DNA from: Microbacterium sp.
Lineage (GTDB): Bacteria > Actinomycetota > Actinomycetes > Actinomycetales > Microbacteriaceae
Direction of reading: 5' to 3'
Assembly: GCA_003248655.1 (NCBI GenBank)
Contig: QFPM01000010.1
Location: 58,842 to 122,841 of the forward strand
Length of the DNA: 64,000 nucleotides
Below the pieces are notes generated by a model that made no database searches, was not told the origin of the DNA, and saw only the letters and a program-made list of their open reading frames with translations. Within the stretch, counting starts at the first letter, position 1; each line of letters begins with the position of its first letter. The translations under genes and the position numbers were made by a program. Positions 18,757 through 27,676 of the stretch are shown here, one piece after another.

Positions 18757-19496
18757 TGTCGGATGTCGTCATCCACGCGGACCGTCTGGGGGTCCGCTTC
18801 CGCAAGAACCGGCGCGGCGGACGCAGCCTGAAAGACCTCTTCGGCGGTTCGACCCGACGGGCCCGGCCGGGCGAGTTCTGGGCGCTTCGAGATGTTTCGT
18901 TCGACGTTCGCCGCGGCGAGGCGATCGGCGTCGTCGGTCGGAACGGTCAGGGGAAGTCGACCCTGTTGAAGCTGGTGGCCGGGGTGCTCCTTGCCGACGA
19001 GGGCGACGTGGTCGTATCCGGGGGAGTGGCCCCCCTCATCGAGATCACCGGCGGATTCGTCGGGGACTTGACTGTGCGCGAGAACGTGCGGCTGACCGCG
19101 GGCCTCCACGGGATGTCGAAGGCCGAGGTCGCCAGGCGCTACGACGACATCATCTCGTTCGCCGAGATCGGGGAGTTCGAGGAGATGCCGTACAAGCATC
19201 TGTCGAGCGGTATGAAGGTGCGCCTCGCGTTCTCCGTGGTCTCACGGCTCGAGGAGCCGATTCTGCTCGTCGACGAAGTGCTCGCCGTCGGCGACAAAGG
19301 CTTCCGCGACAAGTGCTACCGGCGCATCGACGAACTGCTCGCCGAGGGGCGGACGCTCTTCTTCGTCAGCCACAACGAGAAGGACCTCCGCCGTTTCTGC
19401 ACGCGCGGGCTCTACCTCGATCGCGGCGCACTCGTCATGGATGACGCCATCGGCGCCGTTCTCGATCGGTACAACGAGGATCACGCACGGGTCTGA
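18756..19496 (+). CDS. wzt: ABC transporter ATPase for polysaccharide export
   Basis: The ATPase subunit of the Wzm-Wzt exporter, 246 residues. Walker A GRNGQGKST is at residues 61-69, the signature LSSGMKVRLAFSV near 147-159, Walker B ILLVDEVLAVGD near 168-179, and the switch His in FVSHNEKD. ATG 18756 overlaps the wzm stop. It lacks the C-terminal carbohydrate-binding domain found in Wzt proteins that recognise a capped chain end, so export is probably not gated by a terminal modification. Confidence 0.93.
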   Translation: MSDVVIHADRLGVRFRKNRRGGRSLKDLFGGSTRRARPGEFWALRDVSFDVRRGEAIGVVGRNGQGKSTLLKLVAGVLLADEGDVVVSGGVAPLIEITGGFVGDLTVRENVRLTAGLHGMSKAEVARRYDDIISFAEIGEFEEMPYKHLSSGMKVRLAFSVVSRLEEPILLVDEVLAVGDKGFRDKCYRRIDELLAEGRTLFFVSHNEKDLRRFCTRGLYLDRGALVMDDAIGAVLDRYNEDHARV

Positions 19497-19502
19497 GCCC
19501 GC

Positions 19503-21410
19503 TCAGTCGGGAGCGAATGTCGCACGCCAGGCATCCTCGGAGACGAGGCCTGGAAGCGCGTCGCGGTATTGCTTCGCAAGCGACGACCAACGTCGGCGCA
19601 GTGCGCGATGCAGTCGGACGCTGTCGAGGATCATGCGGCGAAACTGTGCGCGGTCGCGCGTGTACACGTTCTTCCCCGAGCCGTCGGCCGCGTTGACCAG
19701 CGCGCTATCGTAGCGCGGCACACGCCACCAGTGGGCGTCAGCCTTTGCGAACTCAACCTCCGGCTGGGCGAGGCTCTCCGGTCGCGGCCGGTGGAACCAG
19801 TGCGAGAGCAACGTGGAAGCTGTGAACACCTGGAGTGCCAGACCTCTCGGGCTGTCGAACTCGCGCTGCTTGCTCCAGGGAAACACCTGTCGCCCGCGCC
19901 GGGCGTGCAGCGGCGCGCCGGCATCGCGGTACACGACGGTCTCGGGGAACTGCGCGGCGAGTGCTCGCGCGTCGGGCATCGCCGTCGCGAGCCCGGCGCG
20001 CAGATGCGCAGGACCGGAGAGGATGTCGCGCAGCGCCCGGTGTCGGAGCGCCACCGGGTAGTACTGCATCATCATCAGATGCTTGAGGTCCATGCGGCGA
20101 CTGTGGCGAGGCAGCGTTCCGCCGTCGGGAGCCTGCGAGTGGAGCAAGCCCGCCAGGATCCGGTTCCGGGCGTGGAAGTACGCCTGCCAGTCGATCGTGT
20201 CGTCCTTGCCGACCCAGGAGACGTGCCAGAGCGCGACGCCGGGCACGGACACGGTCGGATAGCCTGCATCGCGAGCGCGCAGGCAGTACTCCGCGTCATC
20301 CCACTTGATGAATGCCGGCAGCGCGAGCCCGATCGCACGCACGACCTCGGTCGGGATGAGGCACATCCACCAGCCGTTGTAGTCGGAGTCGAGGCGCTGG
20401 TGCAGGTCGGGCGACTGCCGCAGGTTCGCCGCGGCGAAGTCGTGCGGCATCCGCTCCTGCTGGAGTGTGCGCCACATGAAGGGCTGCTCGTCGACCACCT
20501 CGGCCCACGCATGGAGTTTCGGACGATCGAGGAGATCGAACATGTGTGCGCCGACGATCGTGGGTGTCGTCGCGTAGCGCGCGAACACGACGGACCGGCG
20601 CACCGACTCAGGCTCGATGCGCACGTCGTCGTCCATGAGCTGGACGAACTCGCTCTCGCCGCGGGCGAGGGTCTCGAACATCGCGCGGGAGAACCCGCCC
20701 GACCCGCCGAGGTTCGGCTGGGTGATGATCTCGAGCCTGTCGCCGAGCCGCGCAGCGAGCGCTGCGAACTCCGGTTGGGAGGAGACGGTGCGGTCCCCCT
20801 GGTCAACGACATAGATCCGGTCGATGACCTCGAGGGCATCGGGGGCGGATGCCAGCGTGCTGAGCGTGTCGACGCAGTACTCCGGTTTGTTGAACGTCGT
20901 GATGCCGATGCTCGCGTTGCCGCTTCGGACGGGAGTTTGCTCGGTCGACCACGTCGCTCCCTCGACCACGACATCCTGTTCGTCGGCGGCGACGTCGAAC
21001 CAGATCCAGCCGCCGTCGCTGTACATGTCGAGCGCCAAGTCGATGTGAGTGACGGCCGAGCCGTCGACCTCGCGGGTTTCCAGTCGCTGCAGCACGCCCG
21101 AACCTGTCGATCGGTAGACCAGGATCGTCGCCAGCCCGTTCGTGCGCACGGTAAGACGCACGGCGCGCACTGGCGTCCAGTGCTGCCAGTACGACGCGGG
21201 GAAGGCGTTGAAGTACGTGCCGAAGGAGACGCGCCGTCCCGCCACCACGCGTGTGCGCGTGCGGTCGATGACGTCTCGGAGGCGCGCGCGGCTCGAGACG
21301 CGCATGGGCTCGTCATCGACGGCGGTCCAGGTCTCGGGGTCGGCGTAGAGCGGGAGCAGATCGGGGTCGCGTTCCGATGGGAACACGAGGTTCTGCAGTA
21401 CGTATTCCAC
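19503..21410 (-). CDS. glfT2: GlfT2-like galactofuranosyltransferase
   Basis: A 635-residue protein with the length and layout of mycobacterial GlfT2, which polymerises galactan with alternating beta-1,5 and beta-1,6 Galf links. Residues 1-160 match the N-terminal beta-rich domain, followed by a GT2 core (SIGITTFNKPEYC), the metal-binding DDD at 260-262, paired Trp at 347-348 in NGWWMC, Asp pair 371-372 in KWDDAEYC, and His 396 in LWHVSWVGKD. These align closely with the catalytic residues reported for the M. tuberculosis enzyme. The gene converges with wzt, 6 bp away. Whether it makes a mycobacterial-type galactan here is inferred. Confidence 0.9.
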   Translation of the reverse strand: MEYVLQNLVFPSERDPDLLPLYADPETWTAVDDEPMRVSSRARLRDVIDRTRTRVVAGRRVSFGTYFNAFPASYWQHWTPVRAVRLTVRTNGLATILVYRSTGSGVLQRLETREVDGSAVTHIDLALDMYSDGGWIWFDVAADEQDVVVEGATWSTEQTPVRSGNASIGITTFNKPEYCVDTLSTLASAPDALEVIDRIYVVDQGDRTVSSQPEFAALAARLGDRLEIITQPNLGGSGGFSRAMFETLARGESEFVQLMDDDVRIEPESVRRSVVFARYATTPTIVGAHMFDLLDRPKLHAWAEVVDEQPFMWRTLQQERMPHDFAAANLRQSPDLHQRLDSDYNGWWMCLIPTEVVRAIGLALPAFIKWDDAEYCLRARDAGYPTVSVPGVALWHVSWVGKDDTIDWQAYFHARNRILAGLLHSQAPDGGTLPRHSRRMDLKHLMMMQYYPVALRHRALRDILSGPAHLRAGLATAMPDARALAAQFPETVVYRDAGAPLHARRGRQVFPWSKQREFDSPRGLALQVFTASTLLSHWFHRPRPESLAQPEVEFAKADAHWWRVPRYDSALVNAADGSGKNVYTRDRAQFRRMILDSVRLHRALRRRWSSLAKQYRDALPGLVSEDAWRATFAPD

Positions 21411-21504
21411 GAGACCTCCGCGGACATAGGGGAGCGGTTGGCGACTCGGCTCGCGCCGACATTCCAGCCTAACCGGTGGGCGCTCGCTCGCCTTCGAAAG
21501 TGAG

Positions 21505-21547
21505 GCACCGGTCGGTGGCGGCGCGTTTCCGCCGTCACCGACCGTGC
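21505..21547 (-). terminator. Hairpin terminator after the CAP/ChW gene
   Basis: Arms near 21505-21523 and 21529-21547 can pair over about 18 bp (core GGTCGGTG with CACCGACC) with one bulge and one mismatch, around a short loop. It begins about 30 bp after the stop of the minus-strand gene at 21578 and lies upstream of glfT2, so it probably ends that transcript. There is no long U tract. Confidence 0.55.
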
Positions 21548-21577
21548 TTCGTCAACCTGAGACTCGGAGCTGGGTGC

Positions 21578-22489
21578 TCAGAACCACAGCCGCAGAGCCT
21601 CCATGCGCAAGGCGAGGCCGGTCGTACCGATGTAGATGTGTCCGTCGGGACCGGTTGACTGGCGCGCGCCCTGCCAACCGACGTTCTGAACGTGGGCCTC
21701 CGCCGAGACGTTGCCGCCAGGCGACCAGATCTCGAGCGCTTCGATTGCGAGCGACCGACCTTCGGTGCCGACGCCGATAGTCGTGCCGACACCCCATGTG
21801 CACTGCGCACCCATCCACCCGATGTTCGCGACGTGCGCTCGGACGCACAGTGACTGTCCGCCCTGCTGGGTGACGCGAAGCGCCTCGAGTCGCAGCCCGC
21901 GGCCGGTCGTGCCGTATCCGTTCATCCAACCAACGTTCTGCACGTGCGCACTCACCGCGAAGCTCGCCGTCGGGTTCGATGGCGCGGGCGCGGGCGCAGA
22001 CGGCGCTGCCGGATAGCTGGCGAAGTTCTGGGTGTAGTACGCGCGTCCGCTCAAGTCGCACGCCATGCCGATTCCGATGTGGGTGAAGGCCGCGTTCAGA
22101 ATGTTGGCGCGGTGTCCGGTGCTGTTCAGCCAGGCCGAGGTCACCGCCGTCGGTGCGTAGTTGAACGCGACGTTCTCGCCCGCGGCGGTCCAGCCGGCGG
22201 GGATCTGCGTCGAGTAGTTCGGATTGTGGCTCATCGCGCCCGCAGAGGCTTGCGATGTCGACCACGCGGTCGCGACGTCGTTCATCGGTGCGCTCAGAGC
22301 GAGTGCGCCGAGGCCGCTCGACACACGCGCATAGTTGACCTCAGAGAGGATCTGCTGCTGCGCTTGCGCGTTGGTCATCGTGCAGGTGGGGGCGGCGGAC
22401 GCCGGACCGGCGATGCCGCTGAGCAGCAACGCCAGTGCCGACGCGGCCGCCGCGACGACGCCGAAGCGTCGCCGAGGGCGACTGGTCAT
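21578..22489 (-). CDS. Secreted CAP-domain protein with ChW repeats
   Basis: Starts with a signal peptide (Arg-rich, hydrophobic core, cleavage near GPASAA). Residues about 37-165 form a CAP/SCP domain: ILSEVNYARVSSGLGAL, the HNPNY stretch, GENVAFNY and STGHRANIL, the usual CAP motif order. Three repeats of about 42 residues containing VGWM/VGWQ and GLRLEAL follow; they match clostridial hydrophobic-with-conserved-W (ChW) repeats, which are linked to wall or polysaccharide binding. A good ribosome-binding site (GGAGG) precedes the ATG. It lies between two galactofuranosyltransferase-like genes on the same strand. Confidence 0.87.
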   Translation of the reverse strand: MTSRPRRRFGVVAAAASALALLLSGIAGPASAAPTCTMTNAQAQQQILSEVNYARVSSGLGALALSAPMNDVATAWSTSQASAGAMSHNPNYSTQIPAGWTAAGENVAFNYAPTAVTSAWLNSTGHRANILNAAFTHIGIGMACDLSGRAYYTQNFASYPAAPSAPAPAPSNPTASFAVSAHVQNVGWMNGYGTTGRGLRLEALRVTQQGGQSLCVRAHVANIGWMGAQCTWGVGTTIGVGTEGRSLAIEALEIWSPGGNVSAEAHVQNVGWQGARQSTGPDGHIYIGTTGLALRMEALRLWF

Positions 22490-22603
22490 GTGGGGGGCCT
22501 CCGGGGGGATGAGGTGTCTTCATGAGAGTTTTATCATGAAACGCCCAGAGAAATCCACCGTTCCTGAGAATTCGCCCGAATAGCGGCGCGCCTCACCGGA
22601 AAA

Positions 22604-23596
22604 TCAGGTCGCAGGCTGATCGACGAGCGCCGGCATGGGCTGCCACCCGGCATCCTTCGCGATCGCTTTGCCGTCGCGGAGTCCTCGGAATAGGTGCGAG
22701 GTGCCGCGCACGCGGTGCTCGACGAAGAGCAGTCTGATGATCTCCTTGCCGAAGGTCAAGGAGGTGCCGAGTCCGAACGAGACCGGGTGGTAGGCGCCCA
22801 GCGCGCGGTAGTAGCGCTTGATGATCGCTCGATTGCGCATGATGTAGTAGCGGTAGGCATCCGATGAGGCGTTCATGTGGCGGATGCCCATGTCCCACTG
22901 CTTGATCTCGCGCGTGCGCCGCAGGACGAACTCGTTCACGATGACGGATGTCGTGACGCGTGACGCGAGCCATCCATAGGTCTGGTCGTCCCAGTAGATG
23001 AAAAAGCGCGGGTCGGGCAGGCCGATCTGGGTGACGATGTCGCGGTGGATGAACATGCCCTCGAAGCAGCCGGAGTTCATCTCCTTGTAGCCCGACTCGT
23101 CGAAGCCGCTGGGCGCGAAGGGGATGGGGATGGCGAGGCGCTCGGCGACGCGGTACTGCCAGTAGAACTCGCTGCCGTCGAAGTCGTAGCGCCGGCCCTG
23201 GATCGACTTGAACCGCGGGGCCCACGCGCCCATGCGGGCAAGCCCGTCGGGGAGGACCTCGACGTCGTCATCCATAAGCCAGATCCAGGTCGACCCGAGC
23301 TCGTACGCGACGCGCATGCCCTCGCTGAAGCCGCCCGATCCGCCCGTGTTGGTGTCGAGCCGCCGGTAGACGATCTCGGTTCCCGCCGCGCCGATGCGCT
23401 CGCGGTACGACTCGACGACCTCGGTGGTGTTATCGGTCGAGGCGTTGTCGACAATGACGAGATGACCCGGCTTCGGATCCATCGCGGTGATGCTGTCGAG
23501 CAGCCGGGTCAGCAGCGCGGAGCGGTTGAAGGTGACGACCGTGATGGTGGCGGTGGCCGGATCGAACCCCGCGGGGTCTGGAGAGGGGTGCGACAT
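22604..23596 (-). CDS. GlfT1-like GT2 glycosyltransferase
   Basis: A 330-residue GT2 enzyme. TITVVTFNRSALL, LVIVDNASTDNT, NTGGSGGFSEGM and the metal-binding MDDD (109-111) are in the order found in GlfT1, which adds the first Galf units to the rhamnose-containing linker. WDDQTYGW and the late HMNASSDAYRYYIMRN segment also match the galactofuranosyltransferase-like group. Context with glf, wzm-wzt and the GlfT2-like gene supports this, but other GT2 enzymes share these motifs. It is followed 12 bp later by an O-antigen-ligase-like gene, upstream on the same strand. Confidence 0.82.
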   Translation of the reverse strand: MSHPSPDPAGFDPATATITVVTFNRSALLTRLLDSITAMDPKPGHLVIVDNASTDNTTEVVESYRERIGAAGTEIVYRRLDTNTGGSGGFSEGMRVAYELGSTWIWLMDDDVEVLPDGLARMGAWAPRFKSIQGRRYDFDGSEFYWQYRVAERLAIPIPFAPSGFDESGYKEMNSGCFEGMFIHRDIVTQIGLPDPRFFIYWDDQTYGWLASRVTTSVIVNEFVLRRTREIKQWDMGIRHMNASSDAYRYYIMRNRAIIKRYYRALGAYHPVSFGLGTSLTFGKEIIRLLFVEHRVRGTSHLFRGLRDGKAIAKDAGWQPMPALVDQPAT

Positions 23597-23608
23597 GACT
23601 CGCCGAGT

Positions 23609-24928
23609 CTACCCGCCCTGCCTTCCGGGCAACGTCGGGATCGTCCCCGTCGGCGTGCTCAAGCGCTCGCGCCAGCCGCGCGACTGGCCGGCGCGCACGG
23701 CGCACAGCACGAGCAGCATCCAGCCCACGCCGTACAGTGCGAACGACTCGAACGCGCTCGTGACGGCGAGGGCGATGACGGTGAGCGGCGTCCAGGCGTA
23801 GACGATCGAGCGGCGCCGACTGGCATCCACCCACGAGCGGACGAGGGCGAAGCCGCCGAGGACGCACAGGAGGAGCAGCCCCACCCAGCCCAGCTGCAGC
23901 TGCACGTCGACGTACGCGCTCAGCGCGGTGGTGTGGTGCTGCCGGAGGATCTGGTTGATCGAGAGGAACGGCTGCTGCTGCGGATCCCACGCGCCGAACC
24001 ACCCCCACCCCTGCACGGGCTGGCGGCCCGCGAAGTACCGCGCCATCGACCAGAGCGATGCCCGCATGGAGAGGTCGTCGGCGGCGCCGAGCGCCGAGAT
24101 GATGCGCGCGCGCTGCACGTACAGGGCGATGGATGCTGCCGCCACGACCACCGCGAGCGACCACTGCACGGCGGTGCGCCGCTCGGGTGCGACCGAGCGC
24201 ACGAGGGTGAGCGCGCCCGTCGCGACACCCACAATGACGATGAGGACGAGCACGGTCGGCGACGCCGACAGCAGCCCGAGCCCGGTCGCGAGCGAGAGCG
24301 AGTACACGGCGACGCCCGGTCGCACGGAGTGCGTGCGCATCTCGACGGCGAAGGTGACGAGCGCGATGACGGCGATGAAGCCCAACATGTTGCGGGTGCC
24401 GAAGATGCCCTGCAGCGGCCCGAACGCCGCGATGTTCCCCTGGATGCCGAGGAACGCGAGCGGTGTATCCAGCAGCAGGCCGCTCAGGACTTCGAGCGCG
24501 AGCGAGAGGCTCAGCGCCGTACGCAGGACATCGCCGAGCGCACGCACGGTCTGGAGCGTGTCGCGGATGTGACCGATCGCGACGGCGAGGAGGGCGACGG
24601 CGAGCATCGCCGTCCACCGCCAGAAGCTCACGAGAGGAGCCGTGCTCCAGAAGACGCTCGCGAACGCCCAGATCACGAGCATCATGAGGGTCGTCGGCAC
24701 GAGTCGCAGCAGCGAGATCTCCTCGCGACGCACGGCGAGCACCCCGACCGCGATGATGCACAGGCCCGCGATGATCGCGCGCAGGGTGACGACGCCGCCC
24801 AGCGCCTCGATGAGGTGCGCACCCACGAGCGCGGAGAAGATCGTGAGCGTCAGCGCGCGCGCGAAGTCGGCGGATGCCAGCAGGCGCGCCAGCGCGCCGC
24901 TTTCGGCGTCCCGGGCATCCGCCGTCAT
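23609..24928 (-). CDS. O-antigen ligase/polymerase-like membrane protein
   Basis: A 439-residue protein with about 11-12 hydrophobic segments and a large loop carrying a GWGWFG motif near residues 295-300, the pattern of the O-antigen ligase (WaaL/RfaL) superfamily. ATG 24928 is chosen because it overlaps the upstream gene's stop (ATGA); the longer frame adds 40 Arg/Ala-rich residues. It probably transfers or polymerises lipid-linked glycan on the outer face of the membrane. It is paired with a second, similar gene. Confidence 0.82.
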   Translation of the reverse strand: MTADARDAESGALARLLASADFARALTLTIFSALVGAHLIEALGGVVTLRAIIAGLCIIAVGVLAVRREEISLLRLVPTTLMMLVIWAFASVFWSTAPLVSFWRWTAMLAVALLAVAIGHIRDTLQTVRALGDVLRTALSLSLALEVLSGLLLDTPLAFLGIQGNIAAFGPLQGIFGTRNMLGFIAVIALVTFAVEMRTHSVRPGVAVYSLSLATGLGLLSASPTVLVLIVIVGVATGALTLVRSVAPERRTAVQWSLAVVVAAASIALYVQRARIISALGAADDLSMRASLWSMARYFAGRQPVQGWGWFGAWDPQQQPFLSINQILRQHHTTALSAYVDVQLQLGWVGLLLLCVLGGFALVRSWVDASRRRSIVYAWTPLTVIALAVTSAFESFALYGVGWMLLVLCAVRAGQSRGWRERLSTPTGTIPTLPGRQGG

Positions 24929-26328
24929 CTCAGCGCCCGCGCCGGCTCGCCCTGCTCGCCGATGAGGCGCTGCTCGGAGGCACCGCGGCCGATGAGCGGC
25001 GCCTGCTTGATCTTGAACGCCAGCATGGTGAGAAAGAGCCATCCCCACCCGAGCAGCGGCGCCGATTCAGCGAGTCCCTGCACGAGGAGGATTGCCCCGA
25101 CCAGCGTCGGCACGAGCGTGACGGCGGAGTAGGGGCGGTCGGCGACGAGGTCCCACCGCGGCCGATCGACGGCGAAGAACCACGACCGCCACACGAACGC
25201 GAACATCGTGAGAACGATGAGGACGAATCCGACGGCGCCGAGCTGGAAGAAGACGTCGAGCCACATGTTGTGCGCCTGCATGACCGACTGACCGTGGTCG
25301 AGGATCCACCCGTCGAACATCGGATCGGTCGGCACCCACGGGGTCGAGAACCCCCAGCCGAGCACAGGTCGCTCGGCCGCCTTCGCGCCGACGACCTCCC
25401 AGATGCCCTCGCGACCGGTGAGGTCGGACGAGCGGCCCAGCAGCGAGAACACGGTGCCGCGCGCGAACCAGAGCGCGGCGAGTCCGCCGAACCCGACGAC
25501 CGCGTACGCGATGTAGTAGCGGGTGCGCTCGCCCGGGCGCCGGGTCGTGCGCATGAGGAGCGCCGTGGCGAGCACGACCGCGACGGCCGCCGCGGTGAGC
25601 CACGCTGTCGCCGACCCCGCACGGACGAAGAGGAACGCCGCGAGGGCGAACCACGCGTACAGCAGGGGGCGGCGGGGCGCTCCCGACGCGATCCGGACGG
25701 CGAAGACCATCATCCCGAGCAGAGCGACGTAGGCGAGCGAGTTCGCGTTGCCGAAGAGGCCCTGGATGCGGCCATCCCAGTCGAAGAGGTTGTCGCGACT
25801 CCACATCTCGATCGGGTCGGTGCCCTTCGGCGGATGCCCGAACCCGGGCATGATCGGCCCGCCCCAGATGAGCGACACCCACAGCTCGAACACGAGCGAC
25901 AGCCCGAGCACCCACTTCAGCGCCGACGCGATCGAGCGCACGAGCTCGCGCCACGTCAGCACGGATCCGACGAACAGCGCCTGCACGGTCGTCGTGTACA
26001 GGAGCAGGAGCGTCACGAACGTCGCCGACGGGTAGGCGGTCCACAGGAGGGATGCCGTCGCCCACGTGACGTAGAGCAGGGCCAGCCAGGGGAGCCGCCG
26101 CCACTGCACCTCGGGGCGGATCGCGATCCACGCGACGATCGACACGATGCCCGACCCGAACGCGACGATGCCCGCGCCGACGACGCCGAACGCCATGAGC
26201 CACGACGTTCCCGCGAGAGCCGCCGCGATCACGAAGATGCACCATCCGCGCAGGACGAGATGGCTCGTCTTCTCGCGCGGCGGGGCCGTCGGCGGAGCCG
26301 CGATCGGGTGGTTCGTGTGGACGACCAT
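24925..26328 (-). CDS. O-antigen ligase/polymerase-like membrane protein
   Basis: A 467-residue polytopic protein related in layout to its downstream neighbour. The loop motif GWGFSTPW (about residue 320) and HAQN-like region (QAHNMWLDVFFQLG) are typical of O-antigen ligase family proteins. A TACCCT box on the minus strand (26338-26343) lies 9 nt before the ATG and could be a -10 box, giving a near-leaderless transcript divergent from manA. It overlaps the next gene by ATGA. Confidence 0.83.
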   Translation of the reverse strand: MVVHTNHPIAAPPTAPPREKTSHLVLRGWCIFVIAAALAGTSWLMAFGVVGAGIVAFGSGIVSIVAWIAIRPEVQWRRLPWLALLYVTWATASLLWTAYPSATFVTLLLLYTTTVQALFVGSVLTWRELVRSIASALKWVLGLSLVFELWVSLIWGGPIMPGFGHPPKGTDPIEMWSRDNLFDWDGRIQGLFGNANSLAYVALLGMMVFAVRIASGAPRRPLLYAWFALAAFLFVRAGSATAWLTAAAVAVVLATALLMRTTRRPGERTRYYIAYAVVGFGGLAALWFARGTVFSLLGRSSDLTGREGIWEVVGAKAAERPVLGWGFSTPWVPTDPMFDGWILDHGQSVMQAHNMWLDVFFQLGAVGFVLIVLTMFAFVWRSWFFAVDRPRWDLVADRPYSAVTLVPTLVGAILLVQGLAESAPLLGWGWLFLTMLAFKIKQAPLIGRGASEQRLIGEQGEPARALR

Positions 26329-26359
26329 GGTCCGATCAGGGTATCGCGGGGCGCCGCTC

Positions 26360-26365
26360 TAGGCT
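26360..26365 (+). promoter_or_regulatory. Putative -10 box of manA (leaderless)
   Basis: TAGGCT ends 6 nt before the ATG of manA and there is no ribosome-binding site, which suggests transcription starts at the ATG. Confidence 0.5.
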
Positions 26366-26371
26366 GAGGGC

Positions 26372-27514
26372 ATGCTCATCGCCATCGCCAACGAACCCCG
26401 TGACTACTCGTGGGGGTCGACCGACCTCATCGCACGGCTCGAGGGGCGCGAGCCCACCGGCGCGCCCGAGGCGGAGATCTGGTATGGCGACCACCCGGGC
26501 AGCCCGTCGCACCTCGCGGGCAGTGATCAGACGCTGGATACCGTGCTGGCGGATGCCGGGGAGCGGCCGCTGCCGTTCCTTCTGAAGCTGCTCGCCGCCG
26601 GCTCGTCGCTGTCGATCCAGGCGCACCCGACCAAGGCTGAAGCAGTCGAGGGGTTCGCGCGCGAAGAGGCCGCCGGCATCCCGCGCGATGCGGCAGACCG
26701 GCTGTACCGCGACGACAATCACAAGCCCGAGATCATCGTCGCGCTGAGCGACGAGTTCCGCGCGCTCGTGGGGCTGCGGCCGGTGGCGGCGACGCGTCGG
26801 CTGCTCGCGTCGCTCGGCGCCCGTCCCGCTGTTCGCCGACTCGATGACCTGTTAGCCGATGTCGACGAGGAGCGCGGCGTGCGCGCCGCCCTGGCGTGGG
26901 CCCTGGCTGAGGCCACCGAGGCCGACGTCGCCGAACTGACGGCGGCGCTCGGCGACGCCGACGATGACGAGTTCGCGAGCGAGATCGCGGTGCTGCGCGC
27001 CGCGGCATCCGACTTCCCGGGCGATCGGGGTCTGTTCGTCGCGCTGCTCATGAACCTCGTGACGCTCCGCCGGGGCGAGGGCCTGTTCGCGCCAGCGGGC
27101 GTACTGCACGCCTACCAGTCGGGCCTTGGCGTCGAGCTGATGGCCGCGAGCGACAACGTCCTCCGCGGCGGCCTGACCCCGAAGCACGTCGACGTGCCCG
27201 AGCTGTTGCGCGTGCTCGATGCGCGCACCGGCCCTGCGCCGCTCGTCGAGCCGCGCGCGATCGGCGAGGGTGTGACGGTCTATGACGTCGGCGTGACGGA
27301 CTTCGCTCTCACGCGCGTCGAGGTCGCCGGCGAGCGGAGGGTTCCCCTGCGAGGCCCGGCGATCGTGCTCGTGACGGCCGGCGACGTGACGATCTCGGAC
27401 GGCGCGAGCACCGTCACCGCACGGCCGGGACAGGCCGCCTATGTCGGCGGCGGCGCGTCGGCCGTCGCTCTCGGCGGCTCGGGCGAGGCATTCGTCGCTC
27501 AGCCCGGCGCCTGA
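26372..27514 (+). CDS. manA: Mannose-6-phosphate isomerase, class I
   Basis: ManA interconverts fructose-6-phosphate and mannose-6-phosphate, the route to GDP-mannose. The 380-residue protein starts IANEPRDYSWGS, continues with PEAEIWYGDHPG and the zinc-binding LSIQAHP segment, and carries DDNHKPEI and GVLHAYQSGLGVELMAASDN, all characteristic of type I phosphomannose isomerases. A phosphomannomutase, which would be the next step, is not in this window. It lies upstream of whiB2, as in related actinobacteria. Confidence 0.94.
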   Translation: MLIAIANEPRDYSWGSTDLIARLEGREPTGAPEAEIWYGDHPGSPSHLAGSDQTLDTVLADAGERPLPFLLKLLAAGSSLSIQAHPTKAEAVEGFAREEAAGIPRDAADRLYRDDNHKPEIIVALSDEFRALVGLRPVAATRRLLASLGARPAVRRLDDLLADVDEERGVRAALAWALAEATEADVAELTAALGDADDDEFASEIAVLRAAASDFPGDRGLFVALLMNLVTLRRGEGLFAPAGVLHAYQSGLGVELMAASDNVLRGGLTPKHVDVPELLRVLDARTGPAPLVEPRAIGEGVTVYDVGVTDFALTRVEVAGERRVPLRGPAIVLVTAGDVTISDGASTVTARPGQAAYVGGGASAVALGGSGEAFVAQPGA

Positions 27515-27599
27515 CTTTTTCGCACTCCGGATGCCGCGACACGCCGGTCGCCGCGCGGGTGAAGATTCAATGTCGCCTTGAGGGTTTACGATCTGCGAC

Positions 27600-27628
27600 T
27601 TGACCCCGGGGAATGACAGCGGTGTAAT
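27600..27628 (+). promoter_or_regulatory. Putative promoter of whiB2
   Basis: TTGACC (27600-27605) and TGTAAT (27623-27628) are 17 nt apart in the less GC-rich gap between manA and whiB2. The expected leader is about 40 nt, and GGGGAG precedes the ATG at the right distance. Confidence 0.5.
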
Positions 27629-27676
27629 TAGGCAACACGCGGACCAGCGTGACGACAAACCAGTGGGGAGAGCGAT

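Noticed and set aside
23045..25132. 695-codon plus-strand frame over the GlfT1-like and ligase genes
   Set aside because: Shadow of real membrane and transferase genes; composed of His/Asp/Arg-rich sequence without domains.
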